Shown one piece after another: positions 56,638-64,000 of a stretch of DNA of 64,000 bases. Below the pieces are notes generated by a model, which had not been told where the DNA came from, searched no databases, and worked only from the letters and a program-made list of their open reading frames with translations. Source of the stretch: Longimicrobium terrae (GTDB lineage: Bacteria; Gemmatimonadota; Gemmatimonadetes; Longimicrobiales; Longimicrobiaceae); the NCBI RefSeq assembly GCF_014202995.1, contig NZ_JACHIA010000021.1, forward strand, positions 44,473 through 108,472, written 5' to 3'. How positions within the stretch are numbered: the stretch's first letter is position 1; each line of letters opens with the position of its first letter. The translations under genes and the position numbers were made by a program.

Positions 56638-57528
56638 TCATCTCTCCGTGAATGGGCGGGGCCAACGAAAGTGGAAAGCAGCACCCACCTCTTCGCGTCT
56701 GTTTAGTACAATTTCACCACCCAAAGTCCGAGCCGCGCGATAACAGATGGCGAGACCCATCCCTAGATGCTCCGATTTCGTAGTTGTTCCGATTTCGTAG
56801 ACTCGGCCTGCACTGAGCGGAAGCCCGACACCGTGGTCGATTATGCTAAACCAGTACTCCTTGGGCGTACTACCCCAGTTAACCACGACCGGGAGGTGGC
56901 TTCGCCCCCCGGCCAAAGTGGCTTCAATCGCGTTCCGGATGCCGTTGGCGATCACAATCGAGAGAATGGTCGGATCGCTAACGGCCATGAGAGGAGCAAT
57001 ACCCGCAAATTCTACCGCAGCCTGCGCACTGAATGCTTCTGATTCGCTCACCGACCGAATTAGATCTGCAAGGTCGAACTCACGAGCTTGTGGAACTCTT
57101 GCAACCTTCGCGAGCACGGAAACAGCCTCAATGGTATCCGCGAGGCGAAATAATGCGCTATACGTCCGACTGTTGCCGAAATCTGGAACTTCCAAAGTAG
57201 CATGGAGGCGAAGAATCCCCACAATCGGTTGAAGCTCATGGACGAGCCGTCGAGTAGTATCCTCGACAGCACGTGCATACGCTTCGTCTTCGGGTTCAAC
57301 GTCATCCCAAATGCGTGACGAGATCGCATTGGGAGCAGTTTTGACTCCCGCTGTTTCGAGCGCTTGCTCGAGGGCACGACGTACCCAGACGACGGACTCA
57401 ACTGAAAGAGCTGCGGTTAACTTCGGGAAATCGTCGCGTTGCGCTGTGTGTCGAAGGTGGCGTGCACCCTTCAACCTCTCATGCATACTTGAAGAATTCA
57501 GCGCGTCAAAGGCCTCCTCTCGCGTCAT
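56638..57528 (-). CDS. Histidine kinase with HEAT-like N-terminus
   Basis: A 296-residue soluble protein. Residues 1-65 look like two HEAT-like helices (LKGARHLRHTA; VVWVRRALEQALETA). Phospho-acceptor His97 in LVHELQPIVG; N-box NGIRNAIEATL; G1 IDHGVGLPL; G2 HLGMGLAICYRAARTLGG. No transmembrane helix or sensor domain, so the signal is likely taken from the ATPase partner. ATGA overlap with the upstream ATPase and direct contact with the receiver gene show one operon. Expected partner of the receiver domain at 55201-56637. Confidence 0.88.
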   Translation of the reverse strand: MTREEAFDALNSSSMHERLKGARHLRHTAQRDDFPKLTAALSVESVVWVRRALEQALETAGVKTAPNAISSRIWDDVEPEDEAYARAVEDTTRRLVHELQPIVGILRLHATLEVPDFGNSRTYSALFRLADTIEAVSVLAKVARVPQAREFDLADLIRSVSESEAFSAQAAVEFAGIAPLMAVSDPTILSIVIANGIRNAIEATLAGGRSHLPVVVNWGSTPKEYWFSIIDHGVGLPLSAGRVYEIGTTTKSEHLGMGLAICYRAARTLGGEIVLNRREEVGAAFHFRWPRPFTER

Positions 57529-59372
57529 CTCGATTCAGCGTTGTCGCCGTAGAACTCTGCACGACGATGAAAAGCTTCGAGACCACCTTCCATTACAGTT
57601 GTGATCGCTTCTACGCTTTCTGGATGGTCTAAAGGTCGCGCGTGTCGGACGAACCCGTTTCGACCATCGGAGCCCATCAGAACGATCAGGCTTGCCTCGC
57701 CCAAGACCGGGATGTTGGGATTATGCGTAGAGAAGATCAATTGCCCGAATTGCTTTCGCTTTCGAATGGCTTCAATAGCCGTCCCGACTATGAACCCATT
57801 ATCAAGGTGATCCTCCGGCTGATCGACAACAAGAACCCGGTCCTCTTTCGCCAAGAGAATCGGGAGCACAACAGTGCAGCGCTGACCAGTGGACAGGTGC
57901 TCCGTGCTCTTGTATTCACCTCCGTCAAGCAGGCTAAGGGTGACTGAATCCTGTAATTCGCACGTCACCAACTCCTCGGTTCCAGTCTTGCTGAGTTCAG
58001 CAACCAATCTTGCAGCACGATCGACCGGGATCCCCGCAATGCTACTCAGAGTTTCGTAATCCTGTGATTCTACCGCGTCAAGAACCTCCCGCGGGCTCAT
58101 CTTCTCAGCGAGCATGGGAGCAAGGGTATTGTAGTGGAGACCCGTTCCACGAAGGACATTACGAATGGTGTTGACATACTCCGTATGGATACCGAACCGC
58201 TGAACGGTAATTCGAATTGTTGGGCCAAGTTGTCGGTTCAAACGTGCTGCGACGTCCGCACGCTCCTCATACTCTCTCTCGCAGAGGGAATCGAGTTCGT
58301 CGAGTAAGGTATCCCTGCTATCGCGAAGAGTAGTCCATGCCTCGAGCTTCTTCATACGAAGCGGGGTCAGGGCATCGAGTTGAGCGATCTGCTCACGGAG
58401 GCCTGAGATCCGCTTTGAAATCACAGTCCCACCTTTCTGCAGTTGCTCCAAGGAATTCCGCAGATCGCGAGATTGCTGCTCGGTCTCAATCTGCTGAGCC
58501 TTGTTCGCACTCCGCAGTTCCTCGATTCCCTGAACACGCGACGCCAACACATCGATCGAGGCAGTAACGCTTGCCATCGCGTCAACTACTGACGCCCGAA
58601 CCGCAGCTATCGGATCAGGACCTCCTGCAGCCTCGGGCCAGTCCTCAACGTCAGGCTTGTTACGGACTAGAGTAGCTGCCCTCTCTCCCCACGTTTCTAA
58701 GCTGCGTACAACTCTGTCGTACACGCCGTCTCGCACTGCGAGTTGTGCTGCAGTAGACGTTAGGGCATCCAGTTCTGCCCAGCGTCCCTCGGCATCCCCT
58801 AGGGACTGGATGACTCCTAGCTGCTCTTCCTCGGCAGCTACTAGCTGTTCTCTTAGCCCTTCCGCTCCGCCGGCTCGCTCCTCCAACTCCGTAATTTCCT
58901 GAGCGAGAGCGCGCATCTCGCTCATCAGGGAACGAACTTCGGCGCGCGCGTGGGTAGCACTCTCGCGCAACTTGTCCCGGTCTGTGCGAAAGAAATCAAT
59001 CAAGTTCAAGCGGCTGGACGCTATGAGGCCGATTGTTTCGATCTCATTTTGAGAGAAGATGAGTGGCTTCTCGAACCTGCCCGACACGCGTGGCTCGGCG
59101 TCACTTGCGGTTCGGACGACAGTTGCAGGGCCTTCGTCCGTTGACAGCGTGATCGTTACTTGCCCACTGCCAAGCACCGACAGAGCATGTTCTTTGGCTT
59201 GTGCTTTGGAGCGATCAGAGAAGCCGGGAGCGGCAAGACAAAACCGGACCAGCTCGATAATAGAGGTTTTACCTGCTCCCCGCGGTCCGATCAATACGTT
59301 GAGCCCGTCCGCGAGGCGGAGATCAAGACCATCCAGAAATCCCTCATCCACTTGGAGTCGTTCGATCCGCAT
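57525..59372 (-). CDS. SMC/ABC-type AAA ATPase with long coiled-coil
   Basis: A 615-residue protein. Walker A GPRGAGKTS near residue 29-37, then a central region about 140-400 of heptad-like coiled coil (EEQLGVIQSLGDAEGRW; GLREQIAQLDAL), ABC signature LSTGQR, Walker B VLVVDQPEDHLDN and H-loop STHN. This is the Rad50/SMC-like layout (AAA_23 and AAA_21 halves) without an attached nuclease or TOPRIM domain. ATG 59372 is chosen for the aaggat site upstream and the beta1 strand IERLQVDEGF; an earlier start would add 25 residues. First gene of the three-gene operon; would act as the sensor ATPase. Confidence 0.9.
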   Translation of the reverse strand: MRIERLQVDEGFLDGLDLRLADGLNVLIGPRGAGKTSIIELVRFCLAAPGFSDRSKAQAKEHALSVLGSGQVTITLSTDEGPATVVRTASDAEPRVSGRFEKPLIFSQNEIETIGLIASSRLNLIDFFRTDRDKLRESATHARAEVRSLMSEMRALAQEITELEERAGGAEGLREQLVAAEEEQLGVIQSLGDAEGRWAELDALTSTAAQLAVRDGVYDRVVRSLETWGERAATLVRNKPDVEDWPEAAGGPDPIAAVRASVVDAMASVTASIDVLASRVQGIEELRSANKAQQIETEQQSRDLRNSLEQLQKGGTVISKRISGLREQIAQLDALTPLRMKKLEAWTTLRDSRDTLLDELDSLCEREYEERADVAARLNRQLGPTIRITVQRFGIHTEYVNTIRNVLRGTGLHYNTLAPMLAEKMSPREVLDAVESQDYETLSSIAGIPVDRAARLVAELSKTGTEELVTCELQDSVTLSLLDGGEYKSTEHLSTGQRCTVVLPILLAKEDRVLVVDQPEDHLDNGFIVGTAIEAIRKRKQFGQLIFSTHNPNIPVLGEASLIVLMGSDGRNGFVRHARPLDHPESVEAITTVMEGGLEAFHRRAEFYGDNAESR

Positions 59373-59521
59373 AAATCCTTGTTCAGAGAAGGTGATTTCA
59401 CTGCTGGACGGAACGAAGGGCCCCCAACAATCCGGAGGCCCTCCCACTCATCACCCGGGACCACCTAGCCGCCCCAACTCAAACCGCCAGCCCGGGCCCG
59501 CGCCATCCCAATGTCCCGCGA

Positions 59522-62059
59522 TCACCCGCACTCGCTGAAGCCGCAGGCGTGGCACTTCTTGCAGCCCTCGGCAAACTCCAGCTGGCTGCTGCAGTCCGGG
59601 CAGGTGCCCATGAACACCTCGGCCTCGGCCGCGTAGTTCATCAGCGAAAGCTGCGGCTGCTCCAGCACCTCGGGCAGCTTCACGTCTTCCGTCTTGCCGC
59701 CCACCGCCTCGGGAATCAGCTCCTGCTGAATGCCCGCCTTCTCGCGCTGGTGCCAGCCCAGCGCCTGGGCGATGGCGTCGGGCACCGAGAGCACCTTGTT
59801 CTCACCGAAGCCCACCGCGCGGTCCGAGCTGATGCCGCGGAGCTGCTGGTAGATGTCGCCCACCGGAATGCCGAAGCGCAGCGCCATGCTGATCAGCCGG
59901 CCGATGGCCTCCACGTCGGCCATGGCGACAGAGCCCGCCTTGCCCAGCGTGGCGAACACCTCGAACTCGTGCCCTTCGCGATCCTCGTTGATGGTGACGA
60001 ACACGTCGCCCAGCGGCGAGTTCATCTTGCGCGTGGTGCCGCGCAGCACGTTGGGGCGCTTGCGCTTCTGCCGGCGCGCCTGGGCGTTCACGTGCTCCGC
60101 TTGGCTCAGGTCCGTCCGCAGCCGCGCCACCTCGCGCTCCAGCTTGGCGATGCGCTCGGCGCTCTCCGACACCTTGGCCTGCGCCTCCGCGACCTTGCTC
60201 GCGTCCTCCGCCTGCTGCGCCGGCGTCTTGGTGGCGCCGGTGCTCAGCACCTGTCCGTCGCGGCTGCCGTCGCGGTACACCGTCACGCCCTTGCAGTTGA
60301 GGTCGAACGCAAGCTCGTAGATCTTGCGGACGTCATCCACCGTGGCGCCGTTGGGGAAGTTGGTGGTCTTGCTGATGGCGCTGTCGCAGTGCTCCTGGAA
60401 GGCGGCCTGCATGCGCACGTGCCACTCGGGCGTGATGTCGTGCGCCGTGCTGAAGGCGCGCTGCACGTGCTCCGGCACCTCGGCGAAGTGGATGTGCCCC
60501 TCGCGCGCGATCCGCTCCATCAGCTCCGCGCTGTACCAGCCCTCGGCGTGCGCGATGGCGGTAAAGTCCTCGTTGACGTCCGGCATCAGGCTGCCTGCCT
60601 GGTTGCGCATGAACGCCACCGCGAACAGCGGCTCGATCCCCGACGAGCAGCCCGCGAAGATCGAAATCGTCCCCGTCGGCGCGACGGTCGTCACGTTGCA
60701 GTTGCGCATGGCGCGCACCGGACGGATGCGCTCACCGTTGGGCGCGCGGGCGGCCGTTTCGTCCGGGCCCCAGATGCTCTGCTCCCACTCGGGAAACACG
60801 CCGCGCGTCTGCGCCAGCCGCTCCGACTCGCGCTTGCTTTCCTCATCCAGAAACTCCATCACCCGGCGGCCGATCTCCACGCCCTCGGCGCTGTTGTACG
60901 GCACGCCCAGCCGCACCAGCAGGTCGGCGAAGCCCATCACCCCCAGCCCGATGCGGCGGATGCGGTTGGCCAGGTCGGTGATTTCCGGCAGCGGGTACTG
61001 GTTGGCGTCGATGACGTTGTCCAGGAAGTGCGTGGCAAGGCGCGTGACCCGGCGGTACTCCTTCCAGTCGATGCGGTCGCTCCAGGCCTCGCCCGCGGGC
61101 ACGTCGTCGCGCACGAAGGCGCCGATGTTCACCGAGCCCAGGTTGCACACGTCGTACGGCAGCAGAGGCTGCTCGCCGCACGGATTGGTCGCCTCGTACG
61201 AGCCCAGGTGCGGCACCGGGTTGTAGAAGTTTGCCCGGTCGATGAAGAACACGCCCGGCTCGCCCGTGCGCCACGCGTTCTGCACGATCTTGTCGAAGAT
61301 GGCGCGCGCGTCCTTCTGCCCCACCACCTGCTGCGTGCGCGGGTTGATGAGGTCGTACTGCTCGCCCTTCTGCACCGCGCGCATGAACGCGTCGGTAATG
61401 GCGACGGAGATGTTGAAGTTGGTGATCTTGGTGATGTCCTGCTTGCAGTCGATGAACTCTTCCACGTTGGGGTGGTCCACCCGCAGGATGCCCATGTTGG
61501 CGCCGCGGCGCGTGCCGCCCTGCTTCACCACTTCCGTGGACGAGTCGTACAGCGACATGAAGCTGATGGGCCCGCTGGCCACGCCCGTGGTGCTGTTGAC
61601 CAGGTCGCCCTCGGGGCGGATGCGGCTGAAGCTGAAGCCGGTGCCGCCGCCCGACTGGTGCACCATCGCCATGGACCGAAGCGTGTCGTACACGCCGCTC
61701 TGGCCGTTGCTGAGCGCATCGTCCACCGGCAACACGAAGCAGGCGCTCAGCTGCCCCAGCGGGCGCCCGGCGTTCATGAGCGTGGGCGAGTTGGGCTCGA
61801 ACAGCCGGCGCGTCATCAGCAGGTAGAACTCGCGGGCCAGCGCGCGGATCTGCTCCTCACCGGCGCCGTACTTGGCGTCGGCCTGGGCGATGGTGTAGGC
61901 CACGCGCCAGAACATCTCCTCCGGCTCCTCGACGGGCTTGCCCTTTTCGTCCTTGCGCAGGTAGCGCTTGGCCAAGACGATGCGGGCGTTGTCGGACAGC
62001 TCGGCACGCGGCAGGTCCAGATCCGCGATGGGCGAGGTCGGGGCGGAGGAAGGGGTCAT
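59522..62059 (-). CDS. nrdJ: Adenosylcobalamin-dependent (class II) ribonucleotide reductase
   Basis: An 845-residue protein. FEPNSPTLMNAG, QLSACFVLPVDDAL, GGGTGFSFSRIRPEG, NPCGEQPLLPYDVCNLGSVN and the finger-loop VTTVAPTGTISIFAGCSSG are the NrdJ landmarks, with the redox Cys and radical Cys in place. A coiled-coil insert (about 590-640) precedes the TSCPD-type domain, and the end is a zinc-ribbon-like CPDC...CKKCHACGFSECG. Reduces ribonucleoside di- or triphosphates using B12. ATG 62059 with aggag eight bases upstream. A weak hairpin AGGGCC/GGCCCT (59417-59442) after it may end transcription. Controlled by the NrdR-like boxes below. Confidence 0.95.
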   Translation of the reverse strand: MTPSSAPTSPIADLDLPRAELSDNARIVLAKRYLRKDEKGKPVEEPEEMFWRVAYTIAQADAKYGAGEEQIRALAREFYLLMTRRLFEPNSPTLMNAGRPLGQLSACFVLPVDDALSNGQSGVYDTLRSMAMVHQSGGGTGFSFSRIRPEGDLVNSTTGVASGPISFMSLYDSSTEVVKQGGTRRGANMGILRVDHPNVEEFIDCKQDITKITNFNISVAITDAFMRAVQKGEQYDLINPRTQQVVGQKDARAIFDKIVQNAWRTGEPGVFFIDRANFYNPVPHLGSYEATNPCGEQPLLPYDVCNLGSVNIGAFVRDDVPAGEAWSDRIDWKEYRRVTRLATHFLDNVIDANQYPLPEITDLANRIRRIGLGVMGFADLLVRLGVPYNSAEGVEIGRRVMEFLDEESKRESERLAQTRGVFPEWEQSIWGPDETAARAPNGERIRPVRAMRNCNVTTVAPTGTISIFAGCSSGIEPLFAVAFMRNQAGSLMPDVNEDFTAIAHAEGWYSAELMERIAREGHIHFAEVPEHVQRAFSTAHDITPEWHVRMQAAFQEHCDSAISKTTNFPNGATVDDVRKIYELAFDLNCKGVTVYRDGSRDGQVLSTGATKTPAQQAEDASKVAEAQAKVSESAERIAKLEREVARLRTDLSQAEHVNAQARRQKRKRPNVLRGTTRKMNSPLGDVFVTINEDREGHEFEVFATLGKAGSVAMADVEAIGRLISMALRFGIPVGDIYQQLRGISSDRAVGFGENKVLSVPDAIAQALGWHQREKAGIQQELIPEAVGGKTEDVKLPEVLEQPQLSLMNYAAEAEVFMGTCPDCSSQLEFAEGCKKCHACGFSECG

Positions 62060-62166
62060 CTGGGTACTCCTGGGGTCCGTTGCGTGTTGATTGACGGCGA
62101 AAAACAAGGCAGAACAAGAGCTTGGGACGGGTACGCCGCCGCGCCGCTGCTCAGGCGCGCTGTGTA

Positions 62167-62215
62167 CCACATCTAGCGTGGAGTGCAGTATAGACCCCTA
62201 CATGTAGTGGGTCAA
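62167..62215 (-). promoter_or_regulatory. nrdJ promoter with two NrdR-box-like palindromes
   Basis: On the minus strand: TTGACC (62215-62210), 17-bp spacer, TATACT (62192-62187). Palindrome CCCTACATGTAGTGGG (62196-62211) covers the spacer and touches the -35; a second, CCACATCTAGCGTGG (62167-62181), lies downstream of the -10. Centres are about 30 bp apart (three turns), the arrangement of paired NrdR boxes (acaCwATATwGtgt-like) ahead of ribonucleotide reductase genes. Confidence 0.7.
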
Positions 62216-62399
62216 GTGTCTTGTGAGCGGTCGCAACGTGTGTGCCGGAAGCGTCCACGAAGGCCGGTTTGGCGGGATTTTCCAGCAGTGGCGCGGAGGT
62301 TTTCCGGATCGTCCCGCGCAGCCGGACGGAGCGGACGCGCGAGGGGCACCACTACCGGTTGTGGAGGGGTGGTACTAGGGGTTGTGGTGCGGGGTGGGC

Positions 62400-62462
62400 G
62401 GGCGGCCCCCACCGGGCTCGTACTACTCGCCCACCTCCCCCAAAAAAGACTGGGGGAGGTTG
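62400..62462. repeat. R3 repeat copy, inverted
   Basis: ggcggcccccaccgggctcg then actactcgcc and the cctcccccaaaaaa/gggggagg hairpin. Located in 62222-63001, which has no gene. Confidence 0.75.
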
Positions 62463-62629
62463 GTCCGGCGGACGCATCGGCGCGGATCGGACACACCAGC
62501 GCGCCGGATCCTTATCGGGATGGCAGATGGTCAGGCGCGGGCCGGACACATCAGCGCCGTTGAAAGCCGGATCGGTCCGGGCGGAACGCATCCGCGCGGG
62601 CCGGAGAGTACCCGGCCGGCGCGATCATC

Positions 62630-62709
62630 GTTGAGCGAATGAATCCGCCGCTCAGACAGCGGGAACCCCCGACACGACGCCTACAGGCGCCGTTCGGGGC
62701 TTCAACCGC
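62630..62709. repeat. R2 repeat copy, inverted
   Basis: gttgagcgaatgaatccgcc start, ends cgttcggggcttcaaccgc. Confidence 0.75.
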
Positions 62710-62730
62710 ATTGTGGGATGCGGGCGATAC

Positions 62731-62817
62731 TGGGGTGTGCTCCCTCTCCCACATCCGTTCGTGGGAGAGGGTCGTCGTGCGCAGCACGCGGGGTGAGGGC
62801 CACAGCCGGCGGCCGCA
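62731..62817. repeat. R4 repeat copy 1
   Basis: ggggtgtgctccctctccca then a gttcgtgggagaggg hairpin, gcgcagcacgcggggtgagg and ccacagccggcggccgcac. An inverse copy is at 63728-63815. Confidence 0.8.
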
Positions 62818-62911
62818 CGGTACTCCGCAACGCCCTTCATCCCCGCCCCGCCAGCCGTTCCACGCGACCAAACTACACCATCGCGAACGCCGGGTCAGGC
62901 CCCCGCGTGAA

Positions 62912-62945
62912 AGAGGCCAGCCCGGCGCATGCCGGTCTGGCCTCT
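62912..62945 (-). terminator. Intrinsic terminator of 63002-63579 operon
   Basis: Stem AGAGGCCAG (62912-62920) with CTGGCCTCT (62937-62945), extended by CCGGC/GCCGG inside; 56 bases after the stop. Confidence 0.75.
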
Positions 62946-63001
62946 CCGTCCACCCACGTCCCGATCACGCCGCGAGAGCGGCGTTCACGAGCGTTCTGCC
63001 A

Positions 63002-63277
63002 TCACGGCATGTCCGTCTCACGCCGGTCTTTGTGCTCTCCCGGGCGCCCGCCGTACATGCTTTCGTCATCGATCTTCGACGGCGCCTTGTCGGCCTCCAC
63101 GAGATCCTTGCCGTGCGCGTTGGCCGGCGCGACGGGAACGGTGTTGGGGGCCGTCGTGGATTCCTGCACCTGGGCGCCTTCGTCGTTCTCGGTCGCGTGC
63201 GGCGGATGCACCTGCGACGAGGCCGCCGTCCCCACTTCCTTGCGCGGGCCGGGTCCGGCGGAGCGCTCTTCCGTCAT
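63002..63277 (-). CDS. Small hydrophilic protein, second of a coupled pair
   Basis: A 91-residue very polar protein rich in Glu, Lys, Ala, Pro, Gly; no hydrophobic core, so probably disordered ([24 protein letters not shown]). ATG 63277 overlaps the stop of the preceding gene by four bases. Could be a stress-related or spacer protein; not recognised. Confidence 0.6.
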   Translation of the reverse strand: MTEERSAGPGPRKEVGTAASSQVHPPHATENDEGAQVQESTTAPNTVPVAPANAHGKDLVEADKAPSKIDDESMYGGRPGEHKDRRETDMP

Positions 63278-63579
63278 CCGCCCACCCCTTCTTCGCGGGG
63301 GTCGGTGTTGCCGCGGGCCTCGCGCGCCTTGCCCGCGTCGTCCACGCTGGAATCGCTGTCCTTGTGCAGGCCCGCGTTGGCGTGAACCGAGGGTGCAGGC
63401 TTGCCCGGGTTGTGCGGGATGCCCGACGCCGCGGCCTGCTCGGCAAGCTCCTGCTTGTCCTGCAGCACGGTGTCGTCCTCCGATGATCCGGCGCGGGTGT
63501 TCTGCGGGAGATTCTTGTAGTCCGTCGCGCCCGCCTCGCGCGGGTCGATGTTGTACTGATCGGGTCGCTTGCCGCCCAT
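63274..63579 (-). CDS. Small hydrophilic protein, first of a coupled pair
   Basis: A 101-residue polar protein ([56 protein letters not shown]). ATG 63579 with gaggtga just upstream. Overlaps the next gene (ATGA). Composition is like small stress-induced disordered proteins; no family recognised. The pair lies between inverted R4 repeats. Confidence 0.6.
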   Translation of the reverse strand: MGGKRPDQYNIDPREAGATDYKNLPQNTRAGSSEDDTVLQDKQELAEQAAASGIPHNPGKPAPSVHANAGLHKDSDSSVDDAGKAREARGNTDPREEGVGG

Positions 63580-63656
63580 GGTCACCTCATCCGTGTGTAG
63601 GAGTGCAAACCGTTGGGCGGCATGGTTGTTCACGATCCGTGCCGGGGAAGGAGGGG

Positions 63657-63703
63657 AAGTGCGTGAGTGCGGGGTGCGTGAGTGCGTGAGTGCGACTGCA
63701 GGA
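63657..63703. repeat. R7 repeat units
   Basis: Four or five gtgcgtgagtgcg-type units; shared with 16240-16290, 22879-22925 and 28962-28996. Confidence 0.7.
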
Positions 63704-63727
63704 GTTTGGGGCGAGTGGCCGAGGGTC

Positions 63728-63815
63728 GTGTGGCGGCCGGCTGTGGCCCTCACCCCGCGTGCTGCGCACGACGACCCTCTCCCACGAACGGATGTGGGAG
63801 AGGGAGCACACCCCA
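63728..63815. repeat. R4 repeat copy 2, inverse of copy 1
   Basis: gtgtggcggccggctgtgg start, ends gggagagggagcacacccc; near-perfect inverted copy of 62731-62817. From 63816 to the window end I see no gene, only an AT-richer patch near 63890-63915. Confidence 0.8.
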
Positions 63816-64000
63816 GTGCCGTGCGTTCCGGATGGCTCGGTGCGACGGCGGGCTCCCCCCTCCCCCCAACCCCATACGCGCTAACTTATTCGGCTAAGTA
63901 GTGATAAGCCAGTTAGTTGCAGCGCTCGTTTTCGTGGCCGCTCACGCAGTCGCCGGCTCAACTCGCGGCCGCGGCGCAGCAGTTCGCTTGGCAGGCTGGG

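Noticed and set aside
59549..62176. An 875-codon open frame opposite nrdJ
   Set aside because: It mirrors nrdJ, has repetitive Arg/His/Ala/Gly composition typical of the antisense of GC-rich genes, and nrdJ has all family motifs.

Overview
This is a very GC-rich chromosomal window with no rRNA, tRNA, transposase, CRISPR array or replication origin that I can see. Many lipoproteins with a Cys followed by Ser/Pro/Thr-rich linkers, Big/PPC/beta-propeller exported proteins, a B12-dependent ribonucleotide reductase, pinensin-like RiPP leaders and abundant short palindromic intergenic repeats together suggest a Gemmatimonadota bacterium, probably Longimicrobium-like. The taxon is inference from style, not from a marker gene.

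Layout. 1-1.3 kb: end of a class I aminotransferase overlapped by an omega-amidase, a pair typical of methionine salvage. 1.7-3.5 kb: asparagine synthase B behind an Asn-rich 27-codon leader peptide and a perfect terminator, which reads as a classical attenuator. 3.8-13.2 kb: OsmC, a HTH/TPR/small-lipoprotein cluster, a receiver-like/AraC regulator, a second HTH paralogue, TfoX-like, SDR, DUF2059 and LURP-one proteins. 13.6-16.1 kb: secreted S9 prolyl-oligopeptidase-family peptidase. 16.9-22.2 kb: a less GC-rich accessory stretch with two more TPR paralogues, each beside a tiny protein ending in a Gly-x-Phe-Gly-Ser-Gly motif, plus a coupled small protein, a lipoprotein and a membrane protein. 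22.9-32.3 kb: membrane protein, DUF2945, right-handed beta-helix and beta-propeller lipoproteins, M23 peptidase, Old Yellow Enzyme, and a divergent alcohol dehydrogenase/TetR pair with an operator. 32.4-36.6 kb: M56/PDZ sensor-peptidase plus BlaI repressor with twin operators over a consensus promoter, a tetR remnant and repeated membrane modules. 37.2-54.2 kb: PPC-repeat lipoprotein, DUF488, multi-receiver regulator, large zinc metalloprotease, small exported proteins, two RiPP-like precursor genes about 3 kb apart, a Big-domain lipoprotein, a beta-propeller protein and an MFS exporter.

54.2-59.4 kb is a second accessory stretch, visibly lower in GC: a lone DUF433 antitoxin-like gene, two small proteins, then a tightly packed three-gene operon (SMC/ABC-type ATPase, HEAT-like histidine kinase, receiver-phosphotransferase fusion) that looks like a two-component conflict or defence system. 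59.5-62.2 kb holds nrdJ with a consensus promoter and two NrdR-box-like palindromes. The end carries two coupled small hydrophilic proteins flanked by an inverted pair of repeats.

The strongest candidates for something undescribed are (i) the recurring TPR protein plus GxFGSG-repeat small protein modules, with associated HTH paralogues, (ii) the ATPase/kinase/receiver-phosphotransferase operon, and (iii) the asparagine attenuator ahead of asnB.
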